In this document: positions 48,521 to 60,661 of the stretch, in pieces
Position numbering within the stretch: the first letter of the stretch is position 1
Layout of the letters: each line of letters begins with the position of its first letter
Assembly (NCBI RefSeq): GCF_003086295.3
Contig: NC_092040.1
Coordinates: 4,216,001-4,280,000, forward strand
Length of the DNA stretch: 64,000 nucleotides
Reading direction: 5' to 3'
From: Arachis hypogaea
Taxonomy: Eukaryota; Streptophyta; Magnoliopsida; Fabales; Fabaceae
Program-made: the position numbers and the translations under genes
Notes under the pieces: model-generated
Seen by the model: only the letters and a program-made list of their open reading frames with translations
Database searches by the model: none
Told to the model about the DNA's origin: nothing

Positions 48521-48730
48521 CAAATTGTATTTGTTGGCGCAAAGAAGCCACCTTGTCTTCTACGCCATCGCCATCTGCCTCCGTTGAAACAACAACTAAC
48601 ACCTCCACCTTCAACCCTTCAACACTCACGCGTTTTCGACTTTTCATCTATCTCTTTCTCTCATGTACAACGCTATTACCTTCCCCTCTTCTTCTTCTCT
48701 TTTCAGTCTCACATAAAACCAGCAACAACA

Positions 48731-49114
48731 ATGGCTTCCACCTACAGCTGCAAGCATTGCGGCACCAACCTCAACCTGAGATCCTTCTACGCCTTCCCAC
48801 CGGACTTCTACTTCGAGGCCGGCAACAAAGGTTCCGTCTCCTTCTCCGCCGTGGACGCCGCCAAGCTCCGATTCGAGAAAGAGGACAAAATCAAACCCTT
48901 CTTCGAAACCCTAAACTACTGGGGCATCCAACGAAAGAGGACCAAGATGATCTGCAACTCTTGCGCCCATCTCCTTGGCTACATCTACGACGACGGCCCT
49001 CCACTCACCGATACTCCCGGTCAGTTCCACATGGGTCCCAGCCAGGTCATACCTCGTGCCCCCAGGTACCGCTTCAAGACCAAAGCTCTCGCAATTCTTC
49101 AACATCCCTCTTAA
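48731..49114 (+). CDS. Small CxxC protein, Arabidopsis At4g08330-like
   Basis: A 127-aa protein of unknown molecular function from a conserved plant family; the Arabidopsis member At4g08330 is described as chloroplastic by prediction only. The start is the ATG of MASTYSCKHCGTNLNL, where family similarity begins; an in-frame upstream extension is low-complexity and was not used. Seen: two CxxC knuckles, CKHC near residue 7 and CNSC near residue 77, which could hold one zinc (Yippee/Mis18-like spacing is a possibility, not shown). Between them lie PPDFYFEAGNKGSVSFSAVD and KPFFETLNYWGIQRKRTK, and at the C terminus IPRAPRYRFKTKAL. A single exon with GC-rich codons contrasts with its AT-rich surroundings. 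Confidence 0.88.
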   Translation: MASTYSCKHCGTNLNLRSFYAFPPDFYFEAGNKGSVSFSAVDAAKLRFEKEDKIKPFFETLNYWGIQRKRTKMICNSCAHLLGYIYDDGPPLTDTPGQFHMGPSQVIPRAPRYRFKTKALAILQHPS

Positions 49115-50811
49115 GTCTTAACGTGAAAACTCAGCTGCAGTCGACTTTACTGAATAGTCTGTTTAGTTAAATCGGTTAAATCATTTCAATTTTCAAGGCT
49201 CTCAATTATCACTTCACCTGATTATTCACCTTTTGTATATTATGTACTTTATATTTCGAGCTTTCATTATCATGTCTACAAAATTAATCATCATTTGCAT
49301 ATGATTGCGTTTATTGTATAGTTTATGCTTGGTTTCTGAATTCTGATTGAATGTCAAGTTGGATATGAATTATGTCTGGCTATGATAGTTTTGAGAGAAT
49401 AATTCTAGATATGTGTATTGTCATGTTGAATTGTTCTGTTTGGTAACCATAAGTAATCCAAGATAGTCTTTCATTTTTGCTGGATCAAGGTTGAGGTGAT
49501 ATTTTCTTCTCTGCAGGAAATGTACAATGATTCCTTCTAACTTCTTTTAACAAATTTATCCTTTTTTTTTCTTTGGAGATGCTTTAACACACTCCTATGA
49601 ATTTAGCATCAGACAGATTTTTCTTGAATTCTCTTATGACTAGTATGAAATTGACTGTCAAAAAAACCATGTTCCCCATTTTTTTGTCCACAATCGTACC
49701 AAATCCAAAGCTGCTGCTGAAGAGATGAGTGCGATTTAGAACATTAACTTGAGTATCTCCTTGCAAAAATGAATCTTGCCATGTTATTTTTTCACATAAT
49801 ATTGTCATATGTGATCTTTTCACTATGAATTCATGTCTTGTAATATGTTTTTTGTCACATATAATTTTTTACAAGAGCAATGCTACATAGCTAGTAAATA
49901 TTTTCATTTTTGGCCCGCACTTATCCAGCAATAAATTGCACACATATCTCTAGATGTTTTGCACACAAGAAGTATATAATTTGCATTTATATTTACTAGA
50001 ATTTTATACACATAAATCAATACAGTTTGCACCAATGAATCAATATAATTTGTATCCACGCTTTTTTAGAATTTACACACATAAATGAGTAAAATGACAA
50101 TTTAATATCTGTGCTAGTAAAAAATAATAAAAATTGCTAGTCCCCAAGAATTCTTCTTGCAATTTATTTTCTTATATGACATGGCGTGTCTAAAAAACGA
50201 GAAAAGAAAATACTTTTTTTTAGTCTACTCTATTTAAATATTTATAGGTAATTTACATGGAGTAGAATCTACAGCACTAGATGCCAGCTTATGCTATATG
50301 GTAAATTGGTAATATGTTCCATTAGAAGAAACCTTCTTCTACCTGAATTAGATGCATCGTTAGTCTCTTTTCTCGATTGTTTTCTCAATTTCTCATATTT
50401 TGGTTGTTTCTTTCGTTGTGTGCATTTTGGGGTATACAAGATTACTATGAAACTCTAGCGTTGGCGGTAGAATATACAAAGTAATTGTTGGTCTTGGGCA
50501 CCGAAAGGTCGTATTTTATATTTTTATTATATATTTTATTCTTTTGTTGCCAACCGTTCATTCTGATTTCCATTTTATATTATAATGGTAAAGCTTGTAT
50601 AGTGGCAACTAGCATGCGAATAATCAAATTTCTAATGTAAGTGATTTATGAAGGAAAGGAATCCAAAGCACAAATGTTTCTCCTTTTGGGAATAAGAACA
50701 AGGAAAAAGAAAAATTGAAATGAAACTGCTAGGGAAATCACAAAACTATATGCATTATTCATTAACGCAAGCTTTTGCACATCCCTGTGTCATGTCACGA
50801 ACCTTGAACAG
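49115..50811. other. 3' region and spacer, no gene seen
   Basis: The first few hundred bases should be 3' UTR of the At4g08330-like gene. Around 49880-50150 there are GCTAGTA-type words at both ends (CATAGCTAGTAAAT and TTGCTAGTCCCC) with repeated ATTTGCA and ACACATAAAT words, possibly a further small element, not defined well enough to call. Confidence 0.4.
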
Positions 50812-51178
50812 TTTGGTAGCGTTTGTTTTGAGATATTGATACAGAGACTAAGTATCATGTTTGTTGGTTTAGAGATTGATACTAAAATTTCTGTCTCTGT
50901 CCCAAAATTTCAATATTTCAATACCTCCAAAAAATAGGGACATAAGGGATTAAAATTTTTAGAGATGGAGGCTGAAATTTTAATAACATTTTATACCTAA
51001 AATACCTTTATTTCAATTAATTAATTCTAATTTTACTTTTGTACAACTTAAATTAAAATTTTATTCTTGTTTCAATTTCTGTCTCTTACTTTACACCAAA
51101 CAGAATACTGAGATTTATTTTAATCTCTGTCTCTTAGTCTCTATTTCTCAATCTCAGTCTTTCCACCAAATGCTAAGA
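50812..51178. mobile_element. MITE of the GTAGCGTTTG family
   Basis: Starts TTTGGTAGCGTTTGTTTTGA. The minus-strand right end starts CTTAGCATTTGGTGGAAAGA and carries GAGAAATAGAGACTAAGAGA, which mirrors GATACAGAGACTAAGTATC at the left. The interior CTGTCTCTGTCCCAAAATTT and CTGAAATTTTAAT is shared with the other copies of the family. Its perfect end-to-end shape makes it the reference copy in this window. Confidence 0.7.
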
Positions 51179-53190
51179 TTACGAGTTTTTTTGTCTTGGC
51201 TGTCCTATAAATTTCTTGTACATTAAAAACCCTAGTCCTCAAATCTAGCATATACATATCTGGAGCTGAGATTCTTTGAACCGAATTATGATAATAACAG
51301 ATGATGTTAACGTTATCTAAAGAAACTTGTGCAATTCTAATCTTGAAGATTTTGATACTGCGGAGGGATTGGATTCAATTATCTTAATTGTTTTTGGATG
51401 CTGGTCAAACCTCAATAAGAAACTTAGATAGTGATCAACCTACGATGTAATATTATAACTATGCTTCTTAGAATATAATTCCATCCCCATCTTATTTATA
51501 AAGAGAAATATTAGGTGGTTAACTAAAAACGTTGATTTTGCAGTATTCTCCTCTATTAAATTGATCGTATTTGCCATTTGCCAACAGTTGGCCTTTTGCT
51601 TTATAGAAGGGCCGGTACTGGTTGTCTAGTGGTTCATAGTTTATATGAGTTAATATCATTGAAATTTGAAGTGGGATTTAATTTGATCTTGAAATTTTTA
51701 ATAGACTCAAATTAGATTTCGAAATTTAAAATCGTAACTCACCTTAATCTTTAAGCCAATCTCCGTTAATGACATATTGATTCGGTACATTAATTTGTTG
51801 CGACTTGGATTTCTTTGTGAGGACCGCAAAATTTTCAAATTGAGTTTGCTATTGTCATCTTTTGTAAGGATATTGGAGAGTTAATTAAGCTTTTAGGAAA
51901 TTTAATAGGTCTTGGTCACATGAAATTTAGGCGAGGAGTTCAAATCTTAATAAATTTAACATGCAAAATCAACACAATTTATGGAAAGTAGCTCAAGAGT
52001 TAACGTGAGTTTCTATTGTAAATTTTGGGAGCCAAATTAAGTTAATCATAATTTAGTCACAAAAAAAGTCAATGTAATTTTAAGAGTCAATCTAAATTTG
52101 ACTTCAAATTTTGAAGGTGAAATTGAATATTAACTCTAGGTTATACATTAGGACTTTAACCTAAAGTCCAGTAAAAAAAACTAAAGTAAATTAGCTCATT
52201 CCCAAAGAAAACTTAATCAGGTAAAATATTTGACAAGAAAGTTGATTTCGGTCTTTTCCTCGTAGATTATAAAATAGTGGTTCGAGATGAAATCAGGTAA
52301 AAATAGTGATTCGATATACTTTAGTTTTTTACTTTTTCTTTAGATGAAAAAACGATTAGGGAAAGAAACTTAAAGCATTAAGACTTGTAAACTGAATGGT
52401 AAATGTCACCCATTCTCAAGAAGAGTATTTAAGTGTGGAATTCACCTTACGATTTAACTCGCTTTCATTGATCTAATTCCCATTCTCATTGAATAGTTGG
52501 TCTTGTATTATTAGTAGCATTATCCACTGATTACAATAACCAGAGGTTGGGCCATAATTTCGAATAAAATTTTATTTTCAAGAGTTTAGTTAACAAATTC
52601 CCTAGACACTTTTGATAAGAGGTCAAATATGAAAAATTCTGTTGAAAAAAATAAATAAAAATATTTACTGTATAATTTTTTTTTATATAAAAATCATCAA
52701 AGCTTCTCAAATTGAAAACCTTATCAAATAAATGCTTTTTAACAAAATCCTTACTTTAATTTAATAGTGACTAGTTGCTTATGCTGATCTAAGTACCACA
52801 ATAATCCATTGAAGATTCCTGATAGGGACGAGGTAACCTCCTTTAGAAGTCACTTCTTTGAGAAATGAAAGCCGCAACAACCATTCCAATTTATTTTTTA
52901 ATTGAATCTTCGGTGTCCACACGCAACAAGAGGGATTGCTATATACACAACATTATTGTTATTATTGCATATTCCACTTGACTAAGATATTCCTATTCCA
53001 CATGCTAGTGTAATCTCTACCACCACTCCGTATAGTGTGTGAAAGGTAGGTTTAGATTGTTAGCTAAGATCATAAGATCATGGTTTTAAATAGGAGAATT
53101 TTGATGTTGATGATTCATTCTATGATCACCTTTATTATTTTTTTTTATAGGAAACAATAAGGTGAATATATATAGCAAAGTTTGTTTATA
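51179..53190. other. Spacer upstream of the three-exon gene
   Basis: No gene is seen. Bases 51650-52130 show loose inverted similarity (TTGAAATTTGAAGTGGGATT at the left, TTCAAAATTTGAAGTC read back at the right), perhaps an old foldback element. The last few hundred bases hold the promoter of the gene starting at 53191, but no clear TATA element was chosen. Confidence 0.4.
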
Positions 53191-54279
53191 ATGAAGCAAG
53201 GGAAGGAAGAAAGTGATGTAGTTGGATCAAGGACAAAGAGAGTGGTTCCAAGGCCGCCTCCTCCTCCTCCGCTTCCAAAGTTCCGGGGATTCACAAGACC
53301 TAGAGTAGAGGAGAGCGTGACGAACCGGGAAATCGCGAGGTTTTGGAGGCAGAAGCGGATCGAGGAGGAGGATCATCTCCTTGCTGCCATCAAGGCAGCA
53401 GCAAGACTTCGAGCTCGAAATCTCTCGGTAAGATCATGATCATCCACATGCTTTTTTCCTTTCTTGTTGTATAAGACAACTAAGGAAAAGAGTGATAGAA
53501 AATAATCTTAATGTTGCAAACAGAATTGATAATGTTATATGACCGAGTTATTTTGATAACCAAATTCAACTAAATTGGTACAAGAGCTTATTAGTACAAT
53601 AAAAACCAGTTGAACAAAAAGAAAAAGAGAAAAAAGACGGTTCCTATAATATATTATGAATTGTGATTGTTACTTGGTTCTGTTCCTCTGTCTGACCCTG
53701 AAGTTTTTGTTTGCCGTTTTATGTTGAATTCTTTGGACAATGGAGAACAGGAGGAAGATTATCTGAACTTTGAATTGTCCTTGAGGGATGAGAGTGATGA
53801 AGGTGACACCAAGAAAAAAATGGTCAAAGGGGTAGCAGTGCCAAATGATTGCAGAAAACAAGACAAGGAAGTGCGTGTTGGAATAAAGGATTGGTTAGTA
53901 AATTCCCTCTTACTATAGAATTATTTTATAAGATATTTTATTTTATTTTATTTTTTAAGTTAGGAATGAGATTCGAATCCGAGACCTTTAAATAAGAATA
54001 AAGAAATTATATCATTTGAGTTATAACTTGTTGAAAAAATATTTTATTAATTTGCTTTGCAGTTATTTGTACATTAGACCGAATTAGTACATTTATTGTT
54101 ATTTATTTTGTAGTTGTTTTGAAATTTGCAGGTGGACAAAAAGCAAGTATGCTTATTTGAACCAACCAGCCATAGATTCCATGGATCCTTCCAAGAAACG
54201 AATTTCATCAACTTATGTTCCCAATTATATATCTTACAGTCCCAAGGCTTTGTACCCTACAGCTATTGGCGCATTTTAA
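53191..54279 (+). CDS. Plant-specific protein of unknown function, three exons
   Basis: Exons 53191-53427, 53751-53893 and 54132-54279 join in frame to 175 aa. Junctions are CTCG|GTAAGA...AACAG|GAGG and GATTG|GTTAGT...TTGCAG|GTGG. Start MKQGKEESDVVGSRTKRV, then PRPPPPPPLPKFRGFTRPR, NREIARFWRQKRIEEEDHLL, AAIKAAARLRARNLS, a short acidic middle (EEDYLNFELSLRDESDEGD), then VGIKDWWTKSKYAYLNQPA and a C-terminal PKALYPTAIGAF. I recognise the FWRxKR...EEDHLLAAIKAAARIRARNL and IKDWWTKSKYAYLN blocks as a conserved plant family without a known activity. No signal peptide or membrane segment is seen. The helical basic region plus invariant Trp-rich block suggests a protein-interaction role, which is only inference. 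Confidence 0.82.
53960..54035 (-). mobile_element. Possible SINE fragment in intron 2
   Basis: On the minus strand TTATAACTCAAATGATAT (box A-like) precedes GGTCTCGGATTCGAATCTC (box B-like) at a spacing similar to tRNA-derived SINEs. No A-tail or target duplication was found, so this may be a truncated relic. Confidence 0.3.
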
Positions 54280-55892
54280 GCCATATAGGTGTCTTAAGAT
54301 GTATTTCAATCTGATTAATATCATCATTATTGATGTAATGGTAATGTTTCGTTTGTTTTGTTATTAAAATGTCAACGTGTTCATCTTTCGATTCATTTCT
54401 ACTGTCTAGTGGTTTGAGATTAGGAGAAAAGAAAAAAAAAGGAAAGAATCTGGAAACTATGTACATGTAAAGTCATTGTATTGTTCCGCTTCCTGGTTAT
54501 TCACCAGTGATTATTGAATGACGAAGGTCTTGTTACTTATTTAATCGTATTTATTAGAAATTATTGAATGATGAAATTATTAACACCAGGGCGCAGGGCG
54601 CTTATATGTGTTTATTTATAAATTTGGATCCTCTAAAGTTTGAATTTCACTTTAAAAAGTAAAGTGTAATTTTCTATCTTTGAATAATTTTTCTTTTATA
54701 TTTATTATTGGCTTTACTTATAAAATTAATGGTAAGAGATCACACTTTACTCTTTAAAATGAAATTCAAACTTTAGAGAATCCAAATCTTTCATTTATAT
54801 ATCGCTGGAGGAAATTCTTAACTACTATAGGTGCAAGTTATAACTCTTAAAAAAATAAGACACTTGTTAGTAAAAATCTTAAAAAAATATATTAATAGTT
54901 TTAAATTATCTTTGTAATTTTTTTTTAATTTACGAACAAAGAATTTTATTTTTTTAATGTTTTCATAATATATTTAATTTTTTTATTAGAAATTTGATGA
55001 ATTTTCTTTTCACCTAACGTTACTGTAAAAATCCATATTGTTCATCTTAAAAACTTTAAATTTAAGAATAAAAATATGCTAAAAAAATAAAATCATTTTT
55101 TTTTCTATTCTCTTTGATTTTTTCAAAGCCTTTCGTTTCTATTCTATCAGAACTCAAAAACACATTCTAAATTGCTAAGAACGTAGTAGAATTAACTAAA
55201 AATACTAGAATAACTTGTAATTTAACATAAATACCTATAAGTTTTCTTAATTATAAAATTAATAATAATATTAGATATACACTAAAATCAATTAATAAAA
55301 TTAATTAATAATATAAAATATATATTAAAATATAAAATATATATTAAAAATAAATTAAATTATATAAATATACAATAATTAATTTTTAGTGTGTGGATAA
55401 TATTTTTGTAAAATTAAACTAAGTTGGAAAGAAAGTAATTTTCCTTTTTTTATTTTTTCTGTAAAAAATCCTAACCAATCAAGTCATCTCATTGCTTTTT
55501 CATTAGGAAAAATTATTTATTTTATCACTTTATCCCAAAAGAGATCAATGATATTTAATATTTAGACAGCTCAACTCCAATTTAATAATGCACCAAAAAT
55601 CAAAGTGACATGCAATTTTTCCAAAATCCAAAAATTCCCTTCACAACAAACAACCTTAGGTAGAAGAAGTAGGACTCGGCTGAATTTTTGAAGCGTAGAA
55701 GAAGAAAAATAGAAAAATAAGAAATAAATAGATAAAAAAAAAAAAACGCCAGCCACCGTTGCTGCCACTACAACAACAACCAAGTCATCACTCTTCTTCT
55801 TCTTGTCTGAGAGATTCGTTCAAAATTCTTCAGATCTTGTTGTTGTTATTCACAGTATCATCAGATCCAAATCTTGAACCCCGTTTTCAACA
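54280..55892. other. Spacer between the three-exon gene and P4H
   Basis: Holds 3' UTR of the upstream gene, the hairpin MITE at 54622-54787, a second small inverted-repeat element at about 55268-55413 (ATTAGATATACACTAAAATC at the left, TATCCACACACTAAAAATTA read back at the right) and, near 55680-55890, the probable promoter and 5' UTR of the P4H gene. Confidence 0.5.
54622..54787. mobile_element. Short hairpin MITE, 166 bp
   Basis: The left arm is ATTTGGATCCTCTAAAGTTT then GAATTTCACTTTAAAAAGTAAAG. The right arm read back is ATTTGGATTCTCTAAAGTTT then GAATTTCATTTTAAAGAGTAAAG. That is about 45 bp of nearly perfect inverted repeat around an 80-bp loop. A transcript from either strand would fold into a long hairpin. 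Confidence 0.8.
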
Positions 55893-58032
55893 ATGGCGAA
55901 GGGCAAGTACTCTCGCTTGCAGCCTCGGAAGTCATCGTCGTCGACGCTGATGCTCTCGCTGCTTGTGGCCTTCACCTTCGTCGTTCTCATCCTTCTCGCT
56001 CTCGGAATCCTCTCCATTCCTTCTCCCTCGCGTTCGCGTTTTCCAAAGCCTAACGATCTCACCTCCATCGCTCACAACACTCGAGACAGGTAAATTTCCG
56101 TAATTGCCCCTCTCCTATTTCGATTCTCTTTCGTTTCTATCTTAATTTGTTTTCAAATTTTGATTTTTCTCCCTCTTTGTCATTTTTTTCGGTTCTTTTG
56201 AGCAGAAGCGGTGGTTCTGAAGATGATAACGGAGAACAGTGGGTTGAAGTCGTTTCCTGGGAGCCTCGAGCTTTTGTTTATCATAATTTCCTGGTCAGTT
56301 GAAAACTTCTTCTCTTAATTATAATTGCTTTCTGTTTTCAAGTTCAATTGTGCATGAGATCATGGAAATCGTGTGTGGAACTTTTTTCTTTTTAAAATAA
56401 AATAAAATTTGGGTGGTTCCTGAGCTTGATGTTGTACTAGGAATCAGGATTTGTGAATCAGAAATGAGTTTGCCTTTAACTTTTAATATTCTCCTGCATT
56501 TATGCGAGGTCAAGCAATTGTTGAAATTTTGTGGTATTATGATTTGATCTCTAGTTACTGGTAGCTCATGTTGATGAATCCTCCTTTCTTTTGTTACATT
56601 TTCAATTCGAAGATTAGGATAATCACCCAAAATTGTGTTTCTGTTTTCTTTGGCTGCATGATGATGATTGATAGCGGCATTCAGATTAGTATGTTACGGT
56701 TTGCTTGTGAGCTTTACATGATGCAATGACATTGTGTTTAAATCCTGGTTGATGTTCATGTTTTTTGGGAGCATTAATTTGATGGATTGTATTGTTTTCA
56801 CTTTCCAAATACTGAAATTTAGCTTATTAATCTGAGCAGACCAAAGAGGAATGTGATTATCTAATCAGTATTGCAAAGCCACACATGCAAAAATCGACAG
56901 TTGTTGATAGCGAAACTGGAAAAAGTAAAGACAGCAGGTTAGAGTTTTCTCCCCTATCTTTCTCTGTTCACTGTCCTTTGATATTGAAAGTTGTCTCCCG
57001 AGACTACCCTTGCTCCTCTTCCGTGATGATAGACCTTACCTTTTCGTATTTCTTTTACATTTAGAGTCCGTACAAGCTCCGGAACTTTTCTGGCCAGAGG
57101 ACGTGATAAGATTGTGAGGAATATTGAGAAAAAAATTGCTGACTTCACTTTCATACCTGTAGGTAAGTACTCTGTTTTTGTCTTTCTTATGATATATTCT
57201 TGTTTGTTGGAAATGACATGCTACCTTTTTTGCCAATTGCTCTGCTATTTCACACATTAAATCCTTACATGAAGTTTTCCCGTTGATATTGGAAACTAAT
57301 TTCCCATCAAGCAAACAAGATGGAATAATTTTAGTTGACTTTGCAATCTGGTTTTGTGGTCTTTGATCTTAGGTAGTAGCATATTTTTTGTTATATGCTT
57401 CACAAAGCATTACTTATACAATGTCTTGCAATGCAGAGCACGGTGAAGGGCTTCAAGTTCTACATTACGAAGTTGGACAGAAGTATGAACCTCACTATGA
57501 CTACTTTCAGGATGAATTTAACACTAAGAATGGAGGTCAACGCATTGCAACAGTACTGATGTACCTGTAAGTGTCATCAAGTGGTCTCTTCTTAGTTGTT
57601 AGCTTCTATTTATCTTCAACATGAGGATATCTGTTCATGCCATATTCCATCTATATTATGATATTACAGTACAGATGTTGAAGAAGGGGGTGAGACAGTG
57701 TTCCCGGCTGCCAAGGGGAACTTCAGCTCTCTGCCGTGGTGGAATGAGCTTTCGGATTGTGGTAAAAAAGGACTTTCAATTAAACCAAAGAGGGGGGATG
57801 CTTTACTTTTCTGGAGCATGAGGCCGGATGCAACCTTAGATCCATCAAGTCTGCATGGTTAGTTGGTGGTTTTATTATTATGTGTGCTGCTTGATGTGTC
57901 AACAAGCTTTCACAAAAGGAGATATATTAACGGAAATTTTCACTTGATAATTTTCCAGGCGGTTGTCCGGTGATTAAGGGTAATAAGTGGTCAAGTACCA
58001 AATGGATGCGTGTCAGCGAATACAAAGCTTGA
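55893..58032 (+). CDS. P4H: Prolyl 4-hydroxylase, membrane-anchored
   Basis: 2-oxoglutarate and Fe(II)-dependent enzyme that hydroxylates proline in secreted proteins such as extensins and arabinogalactan proteins, in the ER and Golgi. Seven exons: 55893-56089, 56206-56293, 56840-56937, 57065-57162, 57437-57566, 57670-57857, 57959-58032. All junctions are GT-AG and in frame, giving 290 aa, typical for the family. An N-terminal cytosolic tail (MAKGKYSRLQPRKSSSS) leads to one membrane segment (about residues 18-41, type II anchor). The catalytic domain has WEPRAFVYHNFL, KSTVVDSETGKSKDSRVRTS, the metal-binding HYD in EPHYDYF, the distal His in SSLHGGCPV, and the 2-oxoglutarate-binding Lys in NKWSSTKWMRV. 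It is closest in memory to Arabidopsis P4H3-like proteins. The ATG chosen is the only one giving the anchor. Confidence 0.96.
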
Positions 58033-60661
58033 ACATACATTACTACAGGTTTTATCTTCTCTTATTGTACTGTTAAAAAATAGTATATTACAATTGAGGC
58101 TATACATAAATTCTTTTGTCACTATTGACTTAGATTGAACTCATCAAACAACTCAGTTTTATGATCTTTGTTTGGTTATTACTTAAATAGGGTTCAGTTG
58201 TTGGATTGATATGACTTAGAAAGAGTGTCAAAACATTTAGTATGTAGAGCTATTTTGCACAATATTAGTCTATTAATTTACACCAACATCCAATTAGGTG
58301 TTATCATATAGACAAGCAATATCTACTATCTAAAACAAAATCACTTTTATCTATGTGGTAACACTTGATTGGATGCAAGTATAAATACTAAGAATTTTAT
58401 ACGGACATCCGTGAAAATTAAACTCTTTCAAAATTGGAAAACCGGTACTTGTGACTGCATTTCCTTGTTTGCAATGTAAAGTTGTATTCATGGCCTAGTG
58501 TTTTGTCTTGCATAGCATGATTCTTAGCTATTGCTTTCCAAGTTTCATATGATGCTAGTTGTTGCTCGACCACTCACGTTGATTGATTTATTGTTCAGGT
58601 TTCTAAGAGTCCATCATTCCCATATTGTACTACTTTAAAGGCTGAGCTAAAACTCTGCACGATAATACTTGCGGCCTTGAAGGAAATGCTTATAGATGCC
58701 GATGTTTCTGTGATTTTGGATGTTCCGTTGTATCCTCAGCTAACTAATTTTTTCCCCCTACATTTTTCATTTATATTAGTAAAAATATAATAATAAAATA
58801 TAAAAAAGAGTATATACATGTTACAATTTGCATTAGGGGTTTTTGGAGAGAAATGTATCAAACCAATAGATGAGACCAGTGTACCTGCTCTTTCCTCAGA
58901 GTTCACTTAACCTTGTGTAGTTATCGTTGTTATTTACTTGTGTTGTTAATTAGCCCTTTACGAGATGCCTTTTCTACATCATTGCACCTTTTCAGTCTAA
59001 AAGACTAAAGAGCAGTGTTGAGTTTACCTTTTGAAAATGCTGTCATGATACTGGTAGTTTCCTACCTTTTGTTTTTCCGCTTTTTGTTTTTAATATTAGA
59101 GAAGAGTGTATTTATGAAAATGAGAGGTCTATCACACAATTGTGGAGAAGAGTTAGAAGAAATTCGGTAAAAAAAATTTGAGAGTCAAATTTATATTTAT
59201 GATTTTGTTTTTTATTTTTCGAAGATCAGAAATTTAAGGGTCAGATTTATGTATCTGTAAAATTCTGTAATAAAATCTGACTGTCAAATTTTTTATTTTT
59301 ATATTAAAAAAAATAACTCAGCTTACCCATAAAAGTGAATAACACACTATACTTATCTATTTCTAAAATAATTAGTCTTGTTTTTCTTTTCCAAAAAAAG
59401 AAGAAAAAGAAAAAGAAAAACAAGTTAGGTTGGTTTATACGATTTATAAGATTTAAGTTTTATTATGCCCAGAAATCATAACTACATGGTTGTCTTTTCC
59501 CTTTCAATAGGCAAGTATCAATCACTTAATATCTGATACATGTTCCATTAATCTCCTCCACCTGGATATGAATAAGGCCAAACAAAGCAAATATTGATAT
59601 TCAGATTAATCACTATATAAATATATAGAATTCTTTCCGGTTATTTGAATATGAATAAGGCAATAAGCCAAGGTTAAATGATAACGAAACATATTTGGCA
59701 GTCATACACTCTTACCTGAAGGGCGTTGACTAAAATGCAGTTTCATAGTAGCTTTAATTATACGAGACAATAAACCATTTTTTTAAGCTCAACTGCCAAA
59801 AGAGAAATTTTTTGAAGGTATTAATTTTTTACGTATATTGAATATTACTTATGAACCTTTCTAATAAACGTTTTCAGTGTATTTATTAATTTTTTATGAA
59901 AAAAGGACATTGACGATGACGTGACTAAGAAAACTAATTACTGTAATTTTTGTTGTCCAAATATTTCCTTGTAAGTAGTGATAAATGAAAACTCTCATCC
60001 TTTCCCCCCCCCCCCCCCCCCCCCTTTTTTTTTAATTTTGTGAGAGCACTCAGAGCAGTAACAGAACCTAGTAAATATATTTCCAGATATTAAATAAGGT
60101 ATAACATGAATACAATAAAAATTTCGTTAAATTGTACAGTCGATCAATTGTTCTATCATTTGGTGATTATAAAGTTTTAAAATTGTTAACTAATAAACCA
60201 TCTCTGAATCTTTTTTTTTTTTGTCAGAAACCATCTCTGAATCTGATAACTATTTTATGAACTATAGGATATGTGGAATTGTGGATTGTTAGACTTCAGT
60301 CTCTAGCACTGCATATTTTTCGAGGCACACAAGGTTTATTAACCCCAGAACCCAAAAAAGAAAAAAGGTTTATCAACCCTTCAACTGATGATTCTCTATT
60401 TCTCTTGAAAGTAAATGTTCGCCACAACACTCAAACTCTAAAATAAGGAATAAAGACTTCTCCATTCTCAAATAAATATGAGAAATGAAAAGTGACAGCC
60501 AATACAACAACCCTTCATCGTTCCTTGGTTTATTGATACAACATTTGATAGCAAGGATTTTTTACCACCTTGGAGGAACCTTTATTTAGACAAAGTTAAA
60601 AATCAGTGGTGCGACTGTGTCCTACCAATGCCACCAGCCAACATTGTTTCTTTTAACACCC
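58033..60661. other. Intergenic spacer between P4H and aconitase
   Basis: Bases after 58033 include P4H 3' UTR. Nothing else gene-like is seen. Notable is a run of 21 C residues followed by nine T at 60004-60033. Bases just below 60662 should be the aconitase 3' UTR. Confidence 0.5.
60004..60024. repeat. Poly-C homopolymer tract
   Basis: Twenty-one consecutive C bases directly followed by a T run. Its length may vary between individuals or be a sequencing uncertainty. Confidence 0.9.
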
